A stretch of DNA of 64,000 nucleotides from Glycomyces harbinensis (GCF_900101745.1 NZ_FNAD01000004.1:248001-312000), one strand, 5' to 3'; shown: positions 16,137 to 26,450, counted from the stretch's first letter. Numbers and translations are program-made. Notes: a model not told the origin generated them from the letters alone.

Positions 16137-16162
16137 GAATGCTTTATATCTCTCATGAATGC
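16133..16162 (-). promoter_or_regulatory. Direct-repeat operator of the toxin-antitoxin unit
   Basis: GCATTCATGA occurs twice (16133-16142 and 16153-16162, read on the minus strand), exactly 20 bases apart, about two helical turns. The inner copy contains the antitoxin ATG. Ribbon-helix-helix antitoxins commonly bind such iterated half-sites. Confidence 0.5.
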
Positions 16163-16171
16163 GAAATGCTT

Positions 16172-16792
16172 TCAATTTCCGATGCTTGAGGCGAGGTAGG
16201 CGCGTAGCGCCGCCTTCGTCTCGTTGACCACTGCGGGCAGCTCCTGCTCGCTTGCGGCCATGATCATCGGGAGCAGGCCTCTGAAGAGGTGGACTGCTAC
16301 CGCTGCGGTGCGGGTGCGTCTTTCCGCGTCGAGGCCCGGGGTCCTCTTCTCCAGGATCTGGTCGAGCCTTTCGAACATGAGCTTCTGGGCCGGGCGCTTC
16401 GCGCTGGCCAGCTCCGCCGACAGGTGCGGATCGGACAGCAGCGCGTAGTAGCCCGGGTTCGCCCGGTCGAAGGCCACAATCGGGTCGATGATGCGGTCCA
16501 GCATCTCCTCCAGCGGCAGCCCGGCCACCGACAGGTCGAAGGCCTCCCCGTGGGCCTCGCGCAGCCGCTTCACGTACCGCTCCATGAGCGCGTCGGCGAT
16601 CGCTTCCTTGTTCTTGAAGAACTGGTACAGCGTCCCCGGCGACGCCCCGGCCGCCGCCGCTATCGCGTTCGTACTCGTCTTCGCGTACCCCTGCGCCGCG
16701 AAGACCTCCGATGCCGCGTCCAGCAGCTCCGCCATGCGCTTCTCGCCTCGGGCCTGGCGTTTGCGGACCGGCTTCGCCGTGTCGTCGGTCAC
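16172..16792 (-). CDS. TetR-family transcriptional regulator
   Basis: 206 residues. The N-terminal helix-turn-helix runs from KRMAELLDAASEVFAAQGY through TSTNAIAAAAGASPGTLYQFFKNKEAI, and the rest is an all-helical ligand/dimer domain with AFDRANPGYYALL. GTG 16792 is preceded by GGAG. It is divergent from the MMPL exporter gene, and the 95-base gap holds a strong palindrome, so it most likely represses that exporter and itself. The inducer is unknown. Confidence 0.88.
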   Translation of the reverse strand: MTDDTAKPVRKRQARGEKRMAELLDAASEVFAAQGYAKTSTNAIAAAAGASPGTLYQFFKNKEAIADALMERYVKRLREAHGEAFDLSVAGLPLEEMLDRIIDPIVAFDRANPGYYALLSDPHLSAELASAKRPAQKLMFERLDQILEKRTPGLDAERRTRTAAVAVHLFRGLLPMIMAASEQELPAVVNETKAALRAYLASSIGN

Positions 16793-16842
16793 TGGGCACT
16801 CCTCGGTCTTGTTAATGCGAGTAATAGCTCGTATTTTTATTT

Positions 16843-16860
16843 ACGAGTGCTCACTCGTAT
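16843..16860. promoter_or_regulatory. Putative TetR operator
   Basis: TACGAGTG-CT-CACTCGTA has perfect 8-base arms midway between the divergent tetR and MMPL starts. A further partial copy (CTCGTA...TACGAG) lies just to its left at about 16829-16848. This is a classic layout for TetR control of a neighbouring exporter. Confidence 0.65.
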
Positions 16861-16887
16861 TTCAGTCTACGTCGGTCGGGAGACCCC

Positions 16888-19071
16888 ATGACCACCACCG
16901 CACCGCCGCTCGCGCCACCCGATGCCGCCATGCTCCGCCTCGGCCGCTTCACCTACCGCCGCAGGCGGTCCGTCCTCGTCACGGCCCTGCTGCTCCTCAT
17001 CGCCGCCGGCCTCGTCGGCTCCGGGACCATGAACGCCCTCGTCCTCTCCCGCTACGAGGCCCCCGGCTCGGAGTCGATCGTCGCCGGCGACGAACTCGAG
17101 GAACGCTTCGACGTCGGCTCGGCCAACTTCCTCCTCCTGGTCACCGCCGCCGACGGGAACGTGGACTCCGCCGCCAGCGCCGAGGCCGGTGCCGCGCTCG
17201 CCGCCGAGCTGGCCGCGCTCGACGACGTCGGCCGCGTCGACGCCTACTGGGACACCGCCTCGCCGGCCCTCCGCAGCGAGGACGGCTCGCAGGCGCTCAT
17301 CACCGCCCACGTCCCCGGCGACGTCACCACCGTCCGCGAGGACGTCCTGCCGGGCCTGAAGGACACCTTCACCCGCGACGACGGCGCGCTCAGCGTCGCC
17401 GTCGGCGGTTCCGACGAGCTGTTCCGCGAGGTCGCCCAGATCGCCCGCGAGGACTTCCTCCTCGCCGAGGCCATCGTCATCCCCGGGCTCCTGATCCTGC
17501 TCATCGTCCTCTACCGCAGGCCGGTCGCCGCGCTCCTCACCGTCGGCACGGGCCTGTTCGCGCTCGCGGTCTCCTTGGCCGCCTTGCGGTTCGTGGCCGC
17601 CGCGACCGAGGTCTCCACGTTCGCCGCCAACCTCGTCCTCGTGATGAGCATGGGCCTGGCGGTGGACTACTGCCTGTTCATCGTCAACCGCTACCGCGAG
17701 GAGTCCGCCCTGCACGAGCGGGCCGAGGCCGTCGCTCGCACCGTCGCCAGCGCCGGCCGCACCGTCGTCTTCAGCGCCGTCACCGCGGCCGCGAGCCTGT
17801 CGGTGCTGCTGCTCATGCCGTTCCCGTTCCTGCGCTCCTTCGGCTACGCGGGGATCATCGTGCCCGCCGCGGCCGTGCTCGGCGCGGTCGTGGTCCTCCC
17901 TGCGGCCCTGGCGGTCTGGGGTCACCGGGTGGAGCGCCGCCGCCCGGTGCGGCCAGTCGAGCAGGGCGGCTGGTTCCGGCTCGCGACCGCGGTCATGCGC
18001 CGCCCGGTCCTGTGGGGCACCGCCGCGCTGCTCCTCGTCCTGACGCTCGCCTCGCCGCTCACCGGGGTCCGCTTCGGCGTGCCCGACGAGCGCTCGCTCC
18101 CCGAGGACGCCGCGAGCCGGATCGTCACCGACCAGATCACCACCGGATTCGCCGCCGAGGAGACCGATGCCATGCAGGTGCTGGTCGACGGCGCCGACGA
18201 CGCGGGCCTCGCCGCCTACGCCGCCGAACTGTCCATGGTGGACGGCATCGCGCAGGTCGACTCCGCCGCGGGCCGATTCGCCGACGGCCAGTCCGTCGCC
18301 CCCGGCGACCCCGAGCGCTTCGCCCGCGACGGCGAGGGCACGTGGCTGTCCGCGGTCCCCACGGTCGACGCGATGCGCGGCGACCCCTACGGGCTCGTCG
18401 AGGACGTCCGCGCCGTCGAGGCGCCCTTCGACGTCGCCGTCACCGGCTACCCCGCCGACCTCGCCGACTTCCGCGACGCACTGCTCGACCGGCTCCCCCT
18501 GGTGATCGGCCTCATCGTCCTGATCACCTTCGTGATCCTGTTCCTCATGACCGGCAGCGTCATCGCGCCGGTCAAGGCCACCATCCTCAACGGACTGTCG
18601 ATGTCGGCCATGTTCGGCGCCCTCGTCTGGGTCTTCCAGGACGGGAACCTCTCGGGCCTGATCGGCTTCACCCCGCAGGGCTCGTTCGAACTGAGCGTCC
18701 CCATCCTCATGTTCTGCGTCGCCTACGGCCTGTCCATGGACTACGAGATCTTCATGCTCGCGCGCATCAAGGAGGAGTACGACCGCACCGGCGACCGGCT
18801 CGGCTCGATCGCGGTCGGGCTCCAGCGCTCGGCCCCGCTCGTGACCGCCGCGGCCCTGGTCCTGGCGCTGACGTTCGCGGTCTACGCCACCGGCGACGTC
18901 GTGCTGCTCCAGATGCTCGGCCTCGGCATGGCGCTCGCGGTCGTCGTGGACGCCACCGTGATCCGCGGGATCCTGCTCCCGTCGCTGATGCGCCTGACCG
19001 GCCGCGTCAACTGGTGGGCCCCGGCGCCCCTGCGGCGCCTCCACGAGCGGATCGGCCTGCGCGAGCACTGA
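16888..19071 (+). CDS. MMPL-family (RND-type) membrane transporter
   Basis: 727 residues with the duplicated RND layout: an N-terminal transmembrane segment (SVLVTALLLLIAAGLVGSG), a large extracytoplasmic loop, a 5-6 helix bundle with SMGLAVDYCLFIVNRYREE, a second loop, and a matching second bundle with AYGLSMDYEIFMLARIKEEYD. Actinobacterial MMPL proteins export lipids or small molecules using the proton gradient. The ATG at 16888 follows CGGGAG. Divergence from a TetR regulator suggests substrate-induced export; the substrate cannot be read from sequence. Confidence 0.9.
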   Translation: MTTTAPPLAPPDAAMLRLGRFTYRRRRSVLVTALLLLIAAGLVGSGTMNALVLSRYEAPGSESIVAGDELEERFDVGSANFLLLVTAADGNVDSAASAEAGAALAAELAALDDVGRVDAYWDTASPALRSEDGSQALITAHVPGDVTTVREDVLPGLKDTFTRDDGALSVAVGGSDELFREVAQIAREDFLLAEAIVIPGLLILLIVLYRRPVAALLTVGTGLFALAVSLAALRFVAAATEVSTFAANLVLVMSMGLAVDYCLFIVNRYREESALHERAEAVARTVASAGRTVVFSAVTAAASLSVLLLMPFPFLRSFGYAGIIVPAAAVLGAVVVLPAALAVWGHRVERRRPVRPVEQGGWFRLATAVMRRPVLWGTAALLLVLTLASPLTGVRFGVPDERSLPEDAASRIVTDQITTGFAAEETDAMQVLVDGADDAGLAAYAAELSMVDGIAQVDSAAGRFADGQSVAPGDPERFARDGEGTWLSAVPTVDAMRGDPYGLVEDVRAVEAPFDVAVTGYPADLADFRDALLDRLPLVIGLIVLITFVILFLMTGSVIAPVKATILNGLSMSAMFGALVWVFQDGNLSGLIGFTPQGSFELSVPILMFCVAYGLSMDYEIFMLARIKEEYDRTGDRLGSIAVGLQRSAPLVTAAALVLALTFAVYATGDVVLLQMLGLGMALAVVVDATVIRGILLPSLMRLTGRVNWWAPAPLRRLHERIGLREH

Positions 19072-19088
19072 AGCCCGCGAGACCCGGG

Positions 19089-20144
19089 CTAGAGCACCAT
19101 CACCGGTTCGGGATGCAGCTCGACGCCGAACTCGCGCTCGACCTTGCCGGCCACTTCGTCGGCGAGGTCGAGCAGTTCGGCGGTCGTCGCCCCGCCCCGG
19201 TTCGTCAGCGCCAGCGTGTGCTTCGTGGACAGTCCCACGTTGCCCCGCCTGTAGCCCTTGGCGAACCCGGCCGCGCCGATGAGCCAGGCCGCCGAGACCT
19301 TCACGAGGCCCTCGCCCGCCGGCCAGTGCGGCGGCTCGCCGCCCGCCCGCTCCGCGATGCCGTGCAGCACCGCCTCGCCGACGATCGGGTTGGTGAAGAA
19401 CGAACCGGCGCTCCACGTGTCGTGGTCGGCCGCATCGAGGACCATGCCCTTGCCGCGGCGCAGCTCCACGACCGCCTCACGGGCCGCCGCGAGCGGCACC
19501 CGCTCGCCGACTTCCGTGCCGAGGCGCCTGGCCAGCTCCGCGTACGCCACCGGCTGCGACAGCCCGCTCTCGGCCAGGCGGAAGTCCACACTCAACACCA
19601 GATACCGGCTCGAATGCTTGAACACGCTGTGGCGGTACGCGAAACCGCACTCATCGGGAGCCCAGTCGCGAATGTCCCCGGCCTCGCGGTCGAAGACCTT
19701 CACGGCCGCGATCGTCTGGGACACCTCCTGGCCGTACGCGCCCACGTTCTGGATCGGCGTCGCACCGGCCGAACCGGGGATGCCGCTGAGGCATTCGACG
19801 CCGGAGAACCCCTCGGCGACCGTCCACGCGACGAACTCGTCCCAGACCTGCCCGGCCTGGACCCGGACGACCCCGCCGCCCACGTGCTCGATGCCGCCGC
19901 CGCGCAGCAGCACCACCGTCCCGTCGAAGCCCGCATCGCCGATCACGACGTTGCTGCCCCCGGCGAGCACCAGCGTCGGGCCCTGGGCCTCGCGCAGCGC
20001 CGCCACCGCCTCGGACCAGTCGCGCGTCTCGACCAGCTCGCGGGCCGGGCCGCCGAGCCGCAGCGTCGTGTGGCCGCTGAGCGGTTTGCCGGGAATCCGA
20101 CCGTCGTCGCCGTTCTCGCTCGGGCGTGGGCTGGCGTCTGTCAC
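19089..20144 (-). CDS. murB: UDP-N-acetylenolpyruvoylglucosamine reductase
   Basis: FAD enzyme of peptidoglycan precursor synthesis (UDP-MurNAc formation), 351 residues. Motifs are LSGHTTLRLGGPARELVE, FAD-binding VLAGGSNVVIGDAGFDG, GIPGSAGATPIQNVGAYGQE, FAYRHSVFK and catalytic-serine region SAGSFFTNPIV. The start is GTG at 20144, with a short Ser/Asp/Gly-rich N-terminal leader. It is convergent with the MMPL gene and stands away from the dcw cluster, which is usual for actinobacterial murB. Confidence 0.94.
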   Translation of the reverse strand: MTDASPRPSENGDDGRIPGKPLSGHTTLRLGGPARELVETRDWSEAVAALREAQGPTLVLAGGSNVVIGDAGFDGTVVLLRGGGIEHVGGGVVRVQAGQVWDEFVAWTVAEGFSGVECLSGIPGSAGATPIQNVGAYGQEVSQTIAAVKVFDREAGDIRDWAPDECGFAYRHSVFKHSSRYLVLSVDFRLAESGLSQPVAYAELARRLGTEVGERVPLAAAREAVVELRRGKGMVLDAADHDTWSAGSFFTNPIVGEAVLHGIAERAGGEPPHWPAGEGLVKVSAAWLIGAAGFAKGYRRGNVGLSTKHTLALTNRGGATTAELLDLADEVAGKVEREFGVELHPEPVMVL

Positions 20145-20191
20145 GCCGAAAAGCCTAAGCTTTACGCAGGCTACGAGGAACGGCGGTCACC

Positions 20192-20938
20192 ATGGCTAAG
20201 CTGCGCATCACCGACTACCTCACGGAACTGAAGACCGAGGCCGCCGGGCTGCGCTCCATCTGCGGGCCCGACGTGCTCGACCGCGTCGCCCCCTCCCGGC
20301 CCGACACCACCGTCGCCGGCCTCCTCCTCGAACTCGCCCACCTCTACCGGTGGGCCGTCGACGCGATGTTCACCCCGCCCACCGACGACCGCGACCTGCC
20401 CGAACCGGCTCCGCTCACCGCCGAGGGCCCGGCCGTCCTCGACGCCTTCGACCAGTCGCTCGCCGCCGTGCTCGACGCCGTCGAGACCCGCGGCCCCGAC
20501 GCCCCCGCCTGGACCTGGGCCCCCGTGGAATGGCGCGCCGAGTTCTGGCACCGCCGCACCGCCGTCGCCACCGGACTGGCCCGCTGGGACGCCCAGATGG
20601 CCGTCGGCGCGACCGCGCCCGTCCCCGTCGCCCTCGCCGCCGAGACGATCGCCGAGGTCTTCGAGGCGTTCATCCCCTCCGGCGCCCGCCGCGGCGCCTA
20701 CCCCGAGGCGACCGGGCTCGTGCAGCTGTTCGCCCAGGACGCCGACGCGTCCTGGTTCGTGCGGCTGCGGGAGGGCCGCGTCGCCCTGCTCGACCAGCCC
20801 GACGCGCGCGCCGAGCTCCAGGCCCGCGCCGCCGGCTCGGCCTCCGACATCGCGCTGGCCCTGTGGGGGCGGCTGCCGTTCGGCATCTGCGACGTCGTCG
20901 GCGACGAGTCCCTGCTGCAGGCCGTGAGGGTCGTCTAG
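20192..20938 (+). CDS. DinB-fold protein of the mycothiol-dependent maleylpyruvate isomerase family
   Basis: 248 residues. The N-terminal four-helix DinB/MDMPI-type domain (LLLELAHLYRWAVDAM, then WHRRTAVATGLARWDAQ, VALAAETIAEVFEAFIP) is followed by a small C-terminal SCP2-like region (DIALALWGRLPFG). Family enzymes bind zinc through three His and use mycothiol. Here the first His (AHLYRW) is kept, but the RRMAHETAVHRWD-like second motif reads RRTAVATGLARWD, losing both further ligands. It may be a non-catalytic or differently functioning member. The ATG has GAGGAACGGCGG upstream. Confidence 0.78.
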   Translation: MAKLRITDYLTELKTEAAGLRSICGPDVLDRVAPSRPDTTVAGLLLELAHLYRWAVDAMFTPPTDDRDLPEPAPLTAEGPAVLDAFDQSLAAVLDAVETRGPDAPAWTWAPVEWRAEFWHRRTAVATGLARWDAQMAVGATAPVPVALAAETIAEVFEAFIPSGARRGAYPEATGLVQLFAQDADASWFVRLREGRVALLDQPDARAELQARAAGSASDIALALWGRLPFGICDVVGDESLLQAVRVV

Positions 20939-21045
20939 GGCCCTTCCGGGACCGGATAACGTTTCGGTAAACCTTGCAGGGAAATCGGACAAACGTTCGG
21001 CCCCTACTTGGCAAAGGTTCTCCGGCGACGCTAGGCTCGCCTCAC

Positions 21046-21071
21046 GAGTCGCGATGCTCACATCGCGACTC
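21046..21071. promoter_or_regulatory. 11-bp-arm inverted repeat upstream of msiK
   Basis: GAGTCGCGATG-CTCA-CATCGCGACTC lies about 110 bases before the msiK start, with a further CATCGC-type half-site just downstream. No T-tract follows. It could terminate the upstream gene or be an operator. Confidence 0.45.
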
Positions 21072-21181
21072 GCATCGCAGCGCAGGGCCGCGCCGACATC
21101 GATGTGGTCCGACCTGTGGTGACAACCCGCCTTTTACCACGGATCGTCTGGCACGTGCCTGCCAGTGAAAGGGAACACATC

Positions 21182-22276
<1,095 letters not shown>

Positions 22277-22321
22277 TACGGCGACCGGGCCCCCGCGGCC
22301 CGGCAGCCTCGGCTTCACCTC

Positions 22322-22358
22322 GGAGGGCCGCGCTTCGGCGCGGCCCTCCTCGCTTTTT
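22322..22358 (+). terminator. Rho-independent terminator of msiK
   Basis: Perfect 12-base stem (GGAGGGCCGCGC, loop TTCG) followed by TCGCTTTTT. Confidence 0.9.
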
Positions 22359-22420
22359 CGTGCTTTTCCGTACTGGGGCGCTTACCGAAACGCAGCGGCA
22401 ATCCGCTTAGCGCTACCGTT

Positions 22421-23551
22421 GTGCGTATGGCCGCCCTCACCCCCAGTAGGCCTCGAGTCGAAGGCGCCGACGCATTCACCGTCGGCACCGCCTACGGCCG
22501 CGCCCTGGACGACGGGCGCATCGAGTGCACGGTGTGCCCGCGGGCGTGCCGCCTGCGGGAGGGCCAGCGCGGCCTGTGCTTCGTGCGGGCCCGCGAAGGC
22601 GACCAGATCGTCCTGACCTCCTACGGCAGATCCTCCGGATTCTGCATCGACCCCATCGAGAAGAAACCGCTCAACCACTTCCTTCCGGGCACGCCGGTGC
22701 TCTCCTTCGGCACGGCCGGGTGCAATCTCGCGTGCCGGTTCTGCCAGAACTGGGACATCTCCAAGTCCCGCGAGATCGACACGCTCGCAGCGCAGGCGGG
22801 TCCCGACCAGCTCGCCGCGACGGCCAAGCGCTTGGGCTGCAAGTCCATCGCGTTCACCTACAACGATCCGACGGTGTTCCTGGAGTACGCGTCGGACTGC
22901 GCCGCGGCGGCCCGCGAGGCCGGGCTCAAGGCCGTGGCGGTCTCGGCCGGGTACATCAACCCCGCTGCGCGCCAGGAGCTCTACGCCAACATGGACGCGG
23001 CGAACATCGACCTCAAGGGCTTCACCGAGGCGTTCTACGAGAAGGTGGCCTTCGCTTCATTGAGGACGGTCCTCGACACCCTCGAGTACCTCGTGCACGA
23101 GACTGGCGTCTGGACCGAGATCACGACGCTCCTCATCCCGGGGCACAACGACTCGGACGCGGAGATCGCGGACGAGTGCGCGTGGATCGCCGAGCACCTG
23201 GGGGACGGGGTGCCGCTGCATTTCACGGCGTTCCATCCCGACTTCAAGATGCGCGACGTGCCGCCGACGCCCCCGGCGACGCTGCGCCGGGCGCGGAGCA
23301 TAGCGCTGGAGGCCGGGCTCAAGTACGTCTATACCGGGAACGTCCACGATCGGGTGGGGCAGACGACCACCTGCACTTGTGGCGAAGCCCTCATAGTGCG
23401 CGATTGGTACCGAATTGACCGTTATGCAGTGTCGGATAGCGGACAGTGCGGTAGTTGCGGCGCGCGCGTTCCCGGCGTTTTCGAGGGACCGGCGGGAGAC
23501 TGGGGTCCCAAGCGGCAACCGATCCGCATCGCCGCACCGTCACTCAGATAA
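22421..23551 (+). CDS. amrS: AmmeMemoRadiSam-system radical SAM enzyme
   Basis: 376 residues. The [4Fe-4S]/SAM motif is GCNLACRFCQNWDIS (CxxxCxxC). An N-terminal cysteine cluster (CTVCPRACRL, RGLC) resembles activating-enzyme ferredoxin-like regions, and extra C-terminal cysteines (CTCGE, CGSCG) form a zinc-ribbon-like tail. Family members modify an unknown target with the Memo/AMMECR1 partners. The start is GTG 22421 or ATG 22427; a TACCGT -10-like box just upstream suggests a leaderless transcript. It is followed 26 bases later by the Memo-like partner. The biochemical product is not established. Confidence 0.88.
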   Translation: MRMAALTPSRPRVEGADAFTVGTAYGRALDDGRIECTVCPRACRLREGQRGLCFVRAREGDQIVLTSYGRSSGFCIDPIEKKPLNHFLPGTPVLSFGTAGCNLACRFCQNWDISKSREIDTLAAQAGPDQLAATAKRLGCKSIAFTYNDPTVFLEYASDCAAAAREAGLKAVAVSAGYINPAARQELYANMDAANIDLKGFTEAFYEKVAFASLRTVLDTLEYLVHETGVWTEITTLLIPGHNDSDAEIADECAWIAEHLGDGVPLHFTAFHPDFKMRDVPPTPPATLRRARSIALEAGLKYVYTGNVHDRVGQTTTCTCGEALIVRDWYRIDRYAVSDSGQCGSCGARVPGVFEGPAGDWGPKRQPIRIAAPSLR

Positions 23552-23577
23552 TAGGAACCACCACCGGAAGACCTGCG

Positions 23578-24384
23578 ATGCCATCGATCACTTCAGAGAC
23601 AGTGCGGCCCCCAGCGGTCGCCGGCCGGTTCTACCCGGCCGACCCGAACCGGCTGCGCGACGACATCGCGCAGCTCATCGACAATGTCGGCCCCGTGAGC
23701 GAACCGCTCGCGGCGGCCTACATCGTGCCGCACGCCGGATACCGCTACTCCGGCCCCGTCGCCGCCGAGGTCTACGCCCGCCTCGCCGCGCACCGGGGAA
23801 AGATCAAGCGCGTGGTGCTCGTGGGACCCTCCCACCACTACCCGCTGCGCGGGCACGCCGCCGCGCCGTACACCGCCTGGCAGACCCCGCTCGGGCAGGT
23901 GCGGGCCGCGCCGACCAACGTGGTCGGCTCCTCGCGGCTGCCGCACGAGGCCGAGCACTCGCTCGAAGTGCAGCTGCCGTTCCTCCAGGTCGCCCTGGGC
24001 GAGGACATCGAGGTGACGCCGGTGGCGTGCGGCATGAGCCAGGCGCCGGACACCGCCCGGATGATCGCCGCGCTCCTGGACGAGGCCGGCGAGGAGACCG
24101 TCCTGGTGTGCTCGACGGACCTGTCGCACTTCCACGACCAGGCGACCGCCGAACGCATCGACGCCGCGACCGCGCAGGCGATCAAGAGCCTGCGCCCGCG
24201 CGAGATCGCCGCGCAGCACGCCTGCGGCGTGTTCGCGCTGCGTGGCACCGTGGCCTGGGCCGACGCGACGGGCCGCAGGCCGCGCCAACTCGCCCTGGCG
24301 ACCTCGGCGGACACGGTCGGCTCCCCCGAACGGGTGGTCGGCTACCCGGCGTTCGCGATCGACTTCCCGGGAGTCGCCGAATAG
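23578..24384 (+). CDS. amrB: AmmeMemoRadiSam-system protein B (Memo-like)
   Basis: 268-residue Memo/LigB-fold protein. Motifs are PPAVAGRFYPADP at the start, IVPHAGYRYSGPVAAEVY, VGPSHHYPLRG, HEAEHSLEVQLPFLQ and CSTDLSHFHD, which carry the His/Asp metal-site residues. ATG 23578 is preceded by GGAAG. It forms a two-gene operon with amrS; the usual third partner AmrA (AMMECR1) is not adjacent. Cellular role unresolved in the family. Confidence 0.88.
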   Translation: MPSITSETVRPPAVAGRFYPADPNRLRDDIAQLIDNVGPVSEPLAAAYIVPHAGYRYSGPVAAEVYARLAAHRGKIKRVVLVGPSHHYPLRGHAAAPYTAWQTPLGQVRAAPTNVVGSSRLPHEAEHSLEVQLPFLQVALGEDIEVTPVACGMSQAPDTARMIAALLDEAGEETVLVCSTDLSHFHDQATAERIDAATAQAIKSLRPREIAAQHACGVFALRGTVAWADATGRRPRQLALATSADTVGSPERVVGYPAFAIDFPGVAE

Positions 24385-24392
24385 CGCCGCCC

Positions 24393-24630
24393 GACTGTCG
24401 GACCCCCGGGGCACCCTTGTGATCGGGGGTGCCGGCGCACGACGCGCCCGAGCGCGGGGGCGCCGCAGCGCCCAGGACTGTCGGACCCCCGGGGCACCCT
24501 CGTCGTAGGGGCGCTCGCCGCCGACGCACCCGACCTCGGGGGCCGGACACCGCCCGAATGTCGCCCCTTCGGCGCATCGTTGTGAACGGGGGCCCTCGTT
24601 CGCGACGCGCCCGGGCGCGGGGGACGTGTG
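24393..24630. repeat. Three imperfect ~80-bp tandem repeats
   Basis: The unit begins GACTGTCGGACCCCCGGGGC at 24393, again at 24476 (period 83), and in a degraded form (GAATGTCGCCCC) at 24556 (period 80). Each ends with a CGACGCRCCCGA...CGGGGG segment. It fills most of the gap between amrB and lysS. No gene is evident in it. Confidence 0.6.
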
Positions 24631-24694
24631 ATGCGGGCTCGCTGCGACGAAACTCGCATGCCGTCCTCCAGCGGCGGCATTTACCCTGTAAGAC

Positions 24695-26200
24695 GTGACC
24701 GAGCACGAGCAAGACACCGAGACCGGCGACGACCTTCCCGAGCAGATGCAGATCCGCCGCGAGAAGCGCGCCGCCCTCCTCGCGGAAGGCAAGGAGCCGT
24801 ACGCGCTCGGCTATCCGCGTACCCACACCCTCGCCCAGCTGCGCGAGCAGTTCGCCGAGCTCGCCGAGGGCGAGTCCTCAGGCGTCACCGTGTCCACCAC
24901 CGGACGGGTGATCTTCGTGCGCACCGCCGGGAAGCTCTGCTTCGCCCGCCTGCGCGACGGCGACGGCACCGAGTTCCAGGTGATGCTCTCCCTGGGCAAG
25001 GTCGGCGAGGAGGCCCTCGCCGACTGGAAGCGCCTGGCCGACATCGGCGACCACATCGGCGTCACCGGCGAGGTCGTCACCTCCAAGCGCGGCGAGCTGT
25101 CGGTCATGGCCGACTCCTTCCAGATCACCGGCAAGGCCCTGCGCCCGCTGCCGGTGGCCCACAAGGCGCTCGCCGAGGAGACCCGGGTCCGCCAGCGCTA
25201 CGTCGACCTCATCGTGCGGCCCGAGGCCCGCGAGACCGCGCGCAACCGCGCGAAGGTCGTCCGCTCCCTGCGCGACCAGCTCGACGCCCGGGACTTCATC
25301 GAGGTCGAGACCCCGATGATGCAGGTCCAGCCGGGCGGGGCGACCGCGCGGCCGTTCACGACGCACATGAACGCCTACGACATCGACCTGTACCTCCGCA
25401 TCGCGCCGGAGCTCTATTTGAAACGGTGCGTAGTCGGGGGCATCGATCGCGTATTCGAGATCAACAGGAACTTCAGGAACGAGGGCGCCGACTCGTCGCA
25501 TTCGCCGGAGTTCGCGATGCTGGAGGCCTATCAGGCCTACGGCGACTACCGCACCATCGCCGCCCTCACCAAATCGCTCATTCAAGGCGCGGCGCGATCG
25601 GTCTTCGGATCGGAGACGGTGACTCTCGCGGACGGCTCGACCTACGACCTCGGCGGCGAGTGGGCCGAGATCACCGTCTTCGGGTCCCTTTCCGAAGCAC
25701 TCGGAGAAACCGTGACCGTCGACACTCCGATGGAGGTGCTTCGCGCCTACGCGGACAAAGTCGAACTCGGCGTCGACCCGGTGTGGGGTCCGGGGAAACT
25801 CGCCGAGGAATTGTTCGAGCACCTGGTCTCGGACCATCTCCACGAGCCGACGTTCGTGCTCGACTACCCGGAGGAGACCTCGCCGCTCGTGCGCGGTCAC
25901 CGCGACACGCCCGGCCTCACCGAGAAATGGGACCTGTACGTGCGCGGCTTCGAACTCGGCACCGGCTATTCGGAGCTCATCGACCCGGTCGTCCAGCGCG
26001 AGCGCATGGAAGCGCAGGCCAGGCAGGCCGCCAAGGGCGATGACGAGGCCATGGGCGTGGACGAGGACTTCCTGCGGGCGATGGAGTACGGCATGCCCCC
26101 CCTGTGCGGCATGGGCATGGGCATCGACCGTCTCCTTATGGCGCTCACCGGACTCGGTATCCGAGAGACGATCCTCTTCCCGCTGGTGAAACCCGAATAG
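24695..26200 (+). CDS. lysS: Lysyl-tRNA synthetase (class II)
   Basis: 501 residues. An N-terminal OB anticodon-binding domain ([23 protein letters not shown]) precedes the class II core: motif 1 around IEVETPMMQ, motif 2 with [22 protein letters not shown], and motif 3 [18 protein letters not shown] 24695 has no Shine-Dalgarno; TACCCT at about 24682-24687 would place transcription at the start codon, so the mRNA may be leaderless. A strong terminator follows the stop. Confidence 0.95.
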   Translation: MTEHEQDTETGDDLPEQMQIRREKRAALLAEGKEPYALGYPRTHTLAQLREQFAELAEGESSGVTVSTTGRVIFVRTAGKLCFARLRDGDGTEFQVMLSLGKVGEEALADWKRLADIGDHIGVTGEVVTSKRGELSVMADSFQITGKALRPLPVAHKALAEETRVRQRYVDLIVRPEARETARNRAKVVRSLRDQLDARDFIEVETPMMQVQPGGATARPFTTHMNAYDIDLYLRIAPELYLKRCVVGGIDRVFEINRNFRNEGADSSHSPEFAMLEAYQAYGDYRTIAALTKSLIQGAARSVFGSETVTLADGSTYDLGGEWAEITVFGSLSEALGETVTVDTPMEVLRAYADKVELGVDPVWGPGKLAEELFEHLVSDHLHEPTFVLDYPEETSPLVRGHRDTPGLTEKWDLYVRGFELGTGYSELIDPVVQRERMEAQARQAAKGDDEAMGVDEDFLRAMEYGMPPLCGMGMGIDRLLMALTGLGIRETILFPLVKPE

Positions 26201-26212
26201 GGAAAGCAATGC

Positions 26213-26271
26213 GACCGCGCCGGACGCGCTGAGCCTATTCTCGGCTCTCACGTCCGGCGCGGTCCCCTTTT
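26213..26271 (+). terminator. Rho-independent terminator of lysS
   Basis: 14-base perfect arms (GACCGCGCCGGACG / CGTCCGGCGCGGTC) with a 24-base loop, then CCCCTTTT. Confidence 0.85.
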
Positions 26272-26358
26272 GCCCGGAGCACGCAGTCGAGCTCGAATTC
26301 GAGTCGGCGGTGAGCTGGCGTGTAGCCGTGTATTCACAATTCGATCGGCCAACCCTCT

Positions 26359-26387
26359 TTCGCTTCTCTAAGGGACTCGTATATGCT
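26359..26387 (+). promoter_or_regulatory. Putative promoter of lsr2
   Basis: TTCGCT (26359-26364) and TATGCT (26382-26387), 17 bases apart, lie 63 bases before the lsr2 ATG in an AT-richer stretch. Consensus match only. Confidence 0.4.
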
Positions 26388-26450
26388 CTGGCACTAGCAG
26401 GACGGTTGTCCGGGGAAGTTGCAGTCTTTACGGTTCGAGAGGAATTTGCC

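Noticed and set aside
16488-20231. 1247-codon plus-strand ORF across tetR, MMPL and murB
   Set aside because: Composition is Arg/Pro/His-rich shadow; the real genes in other frames carry full family signatures.
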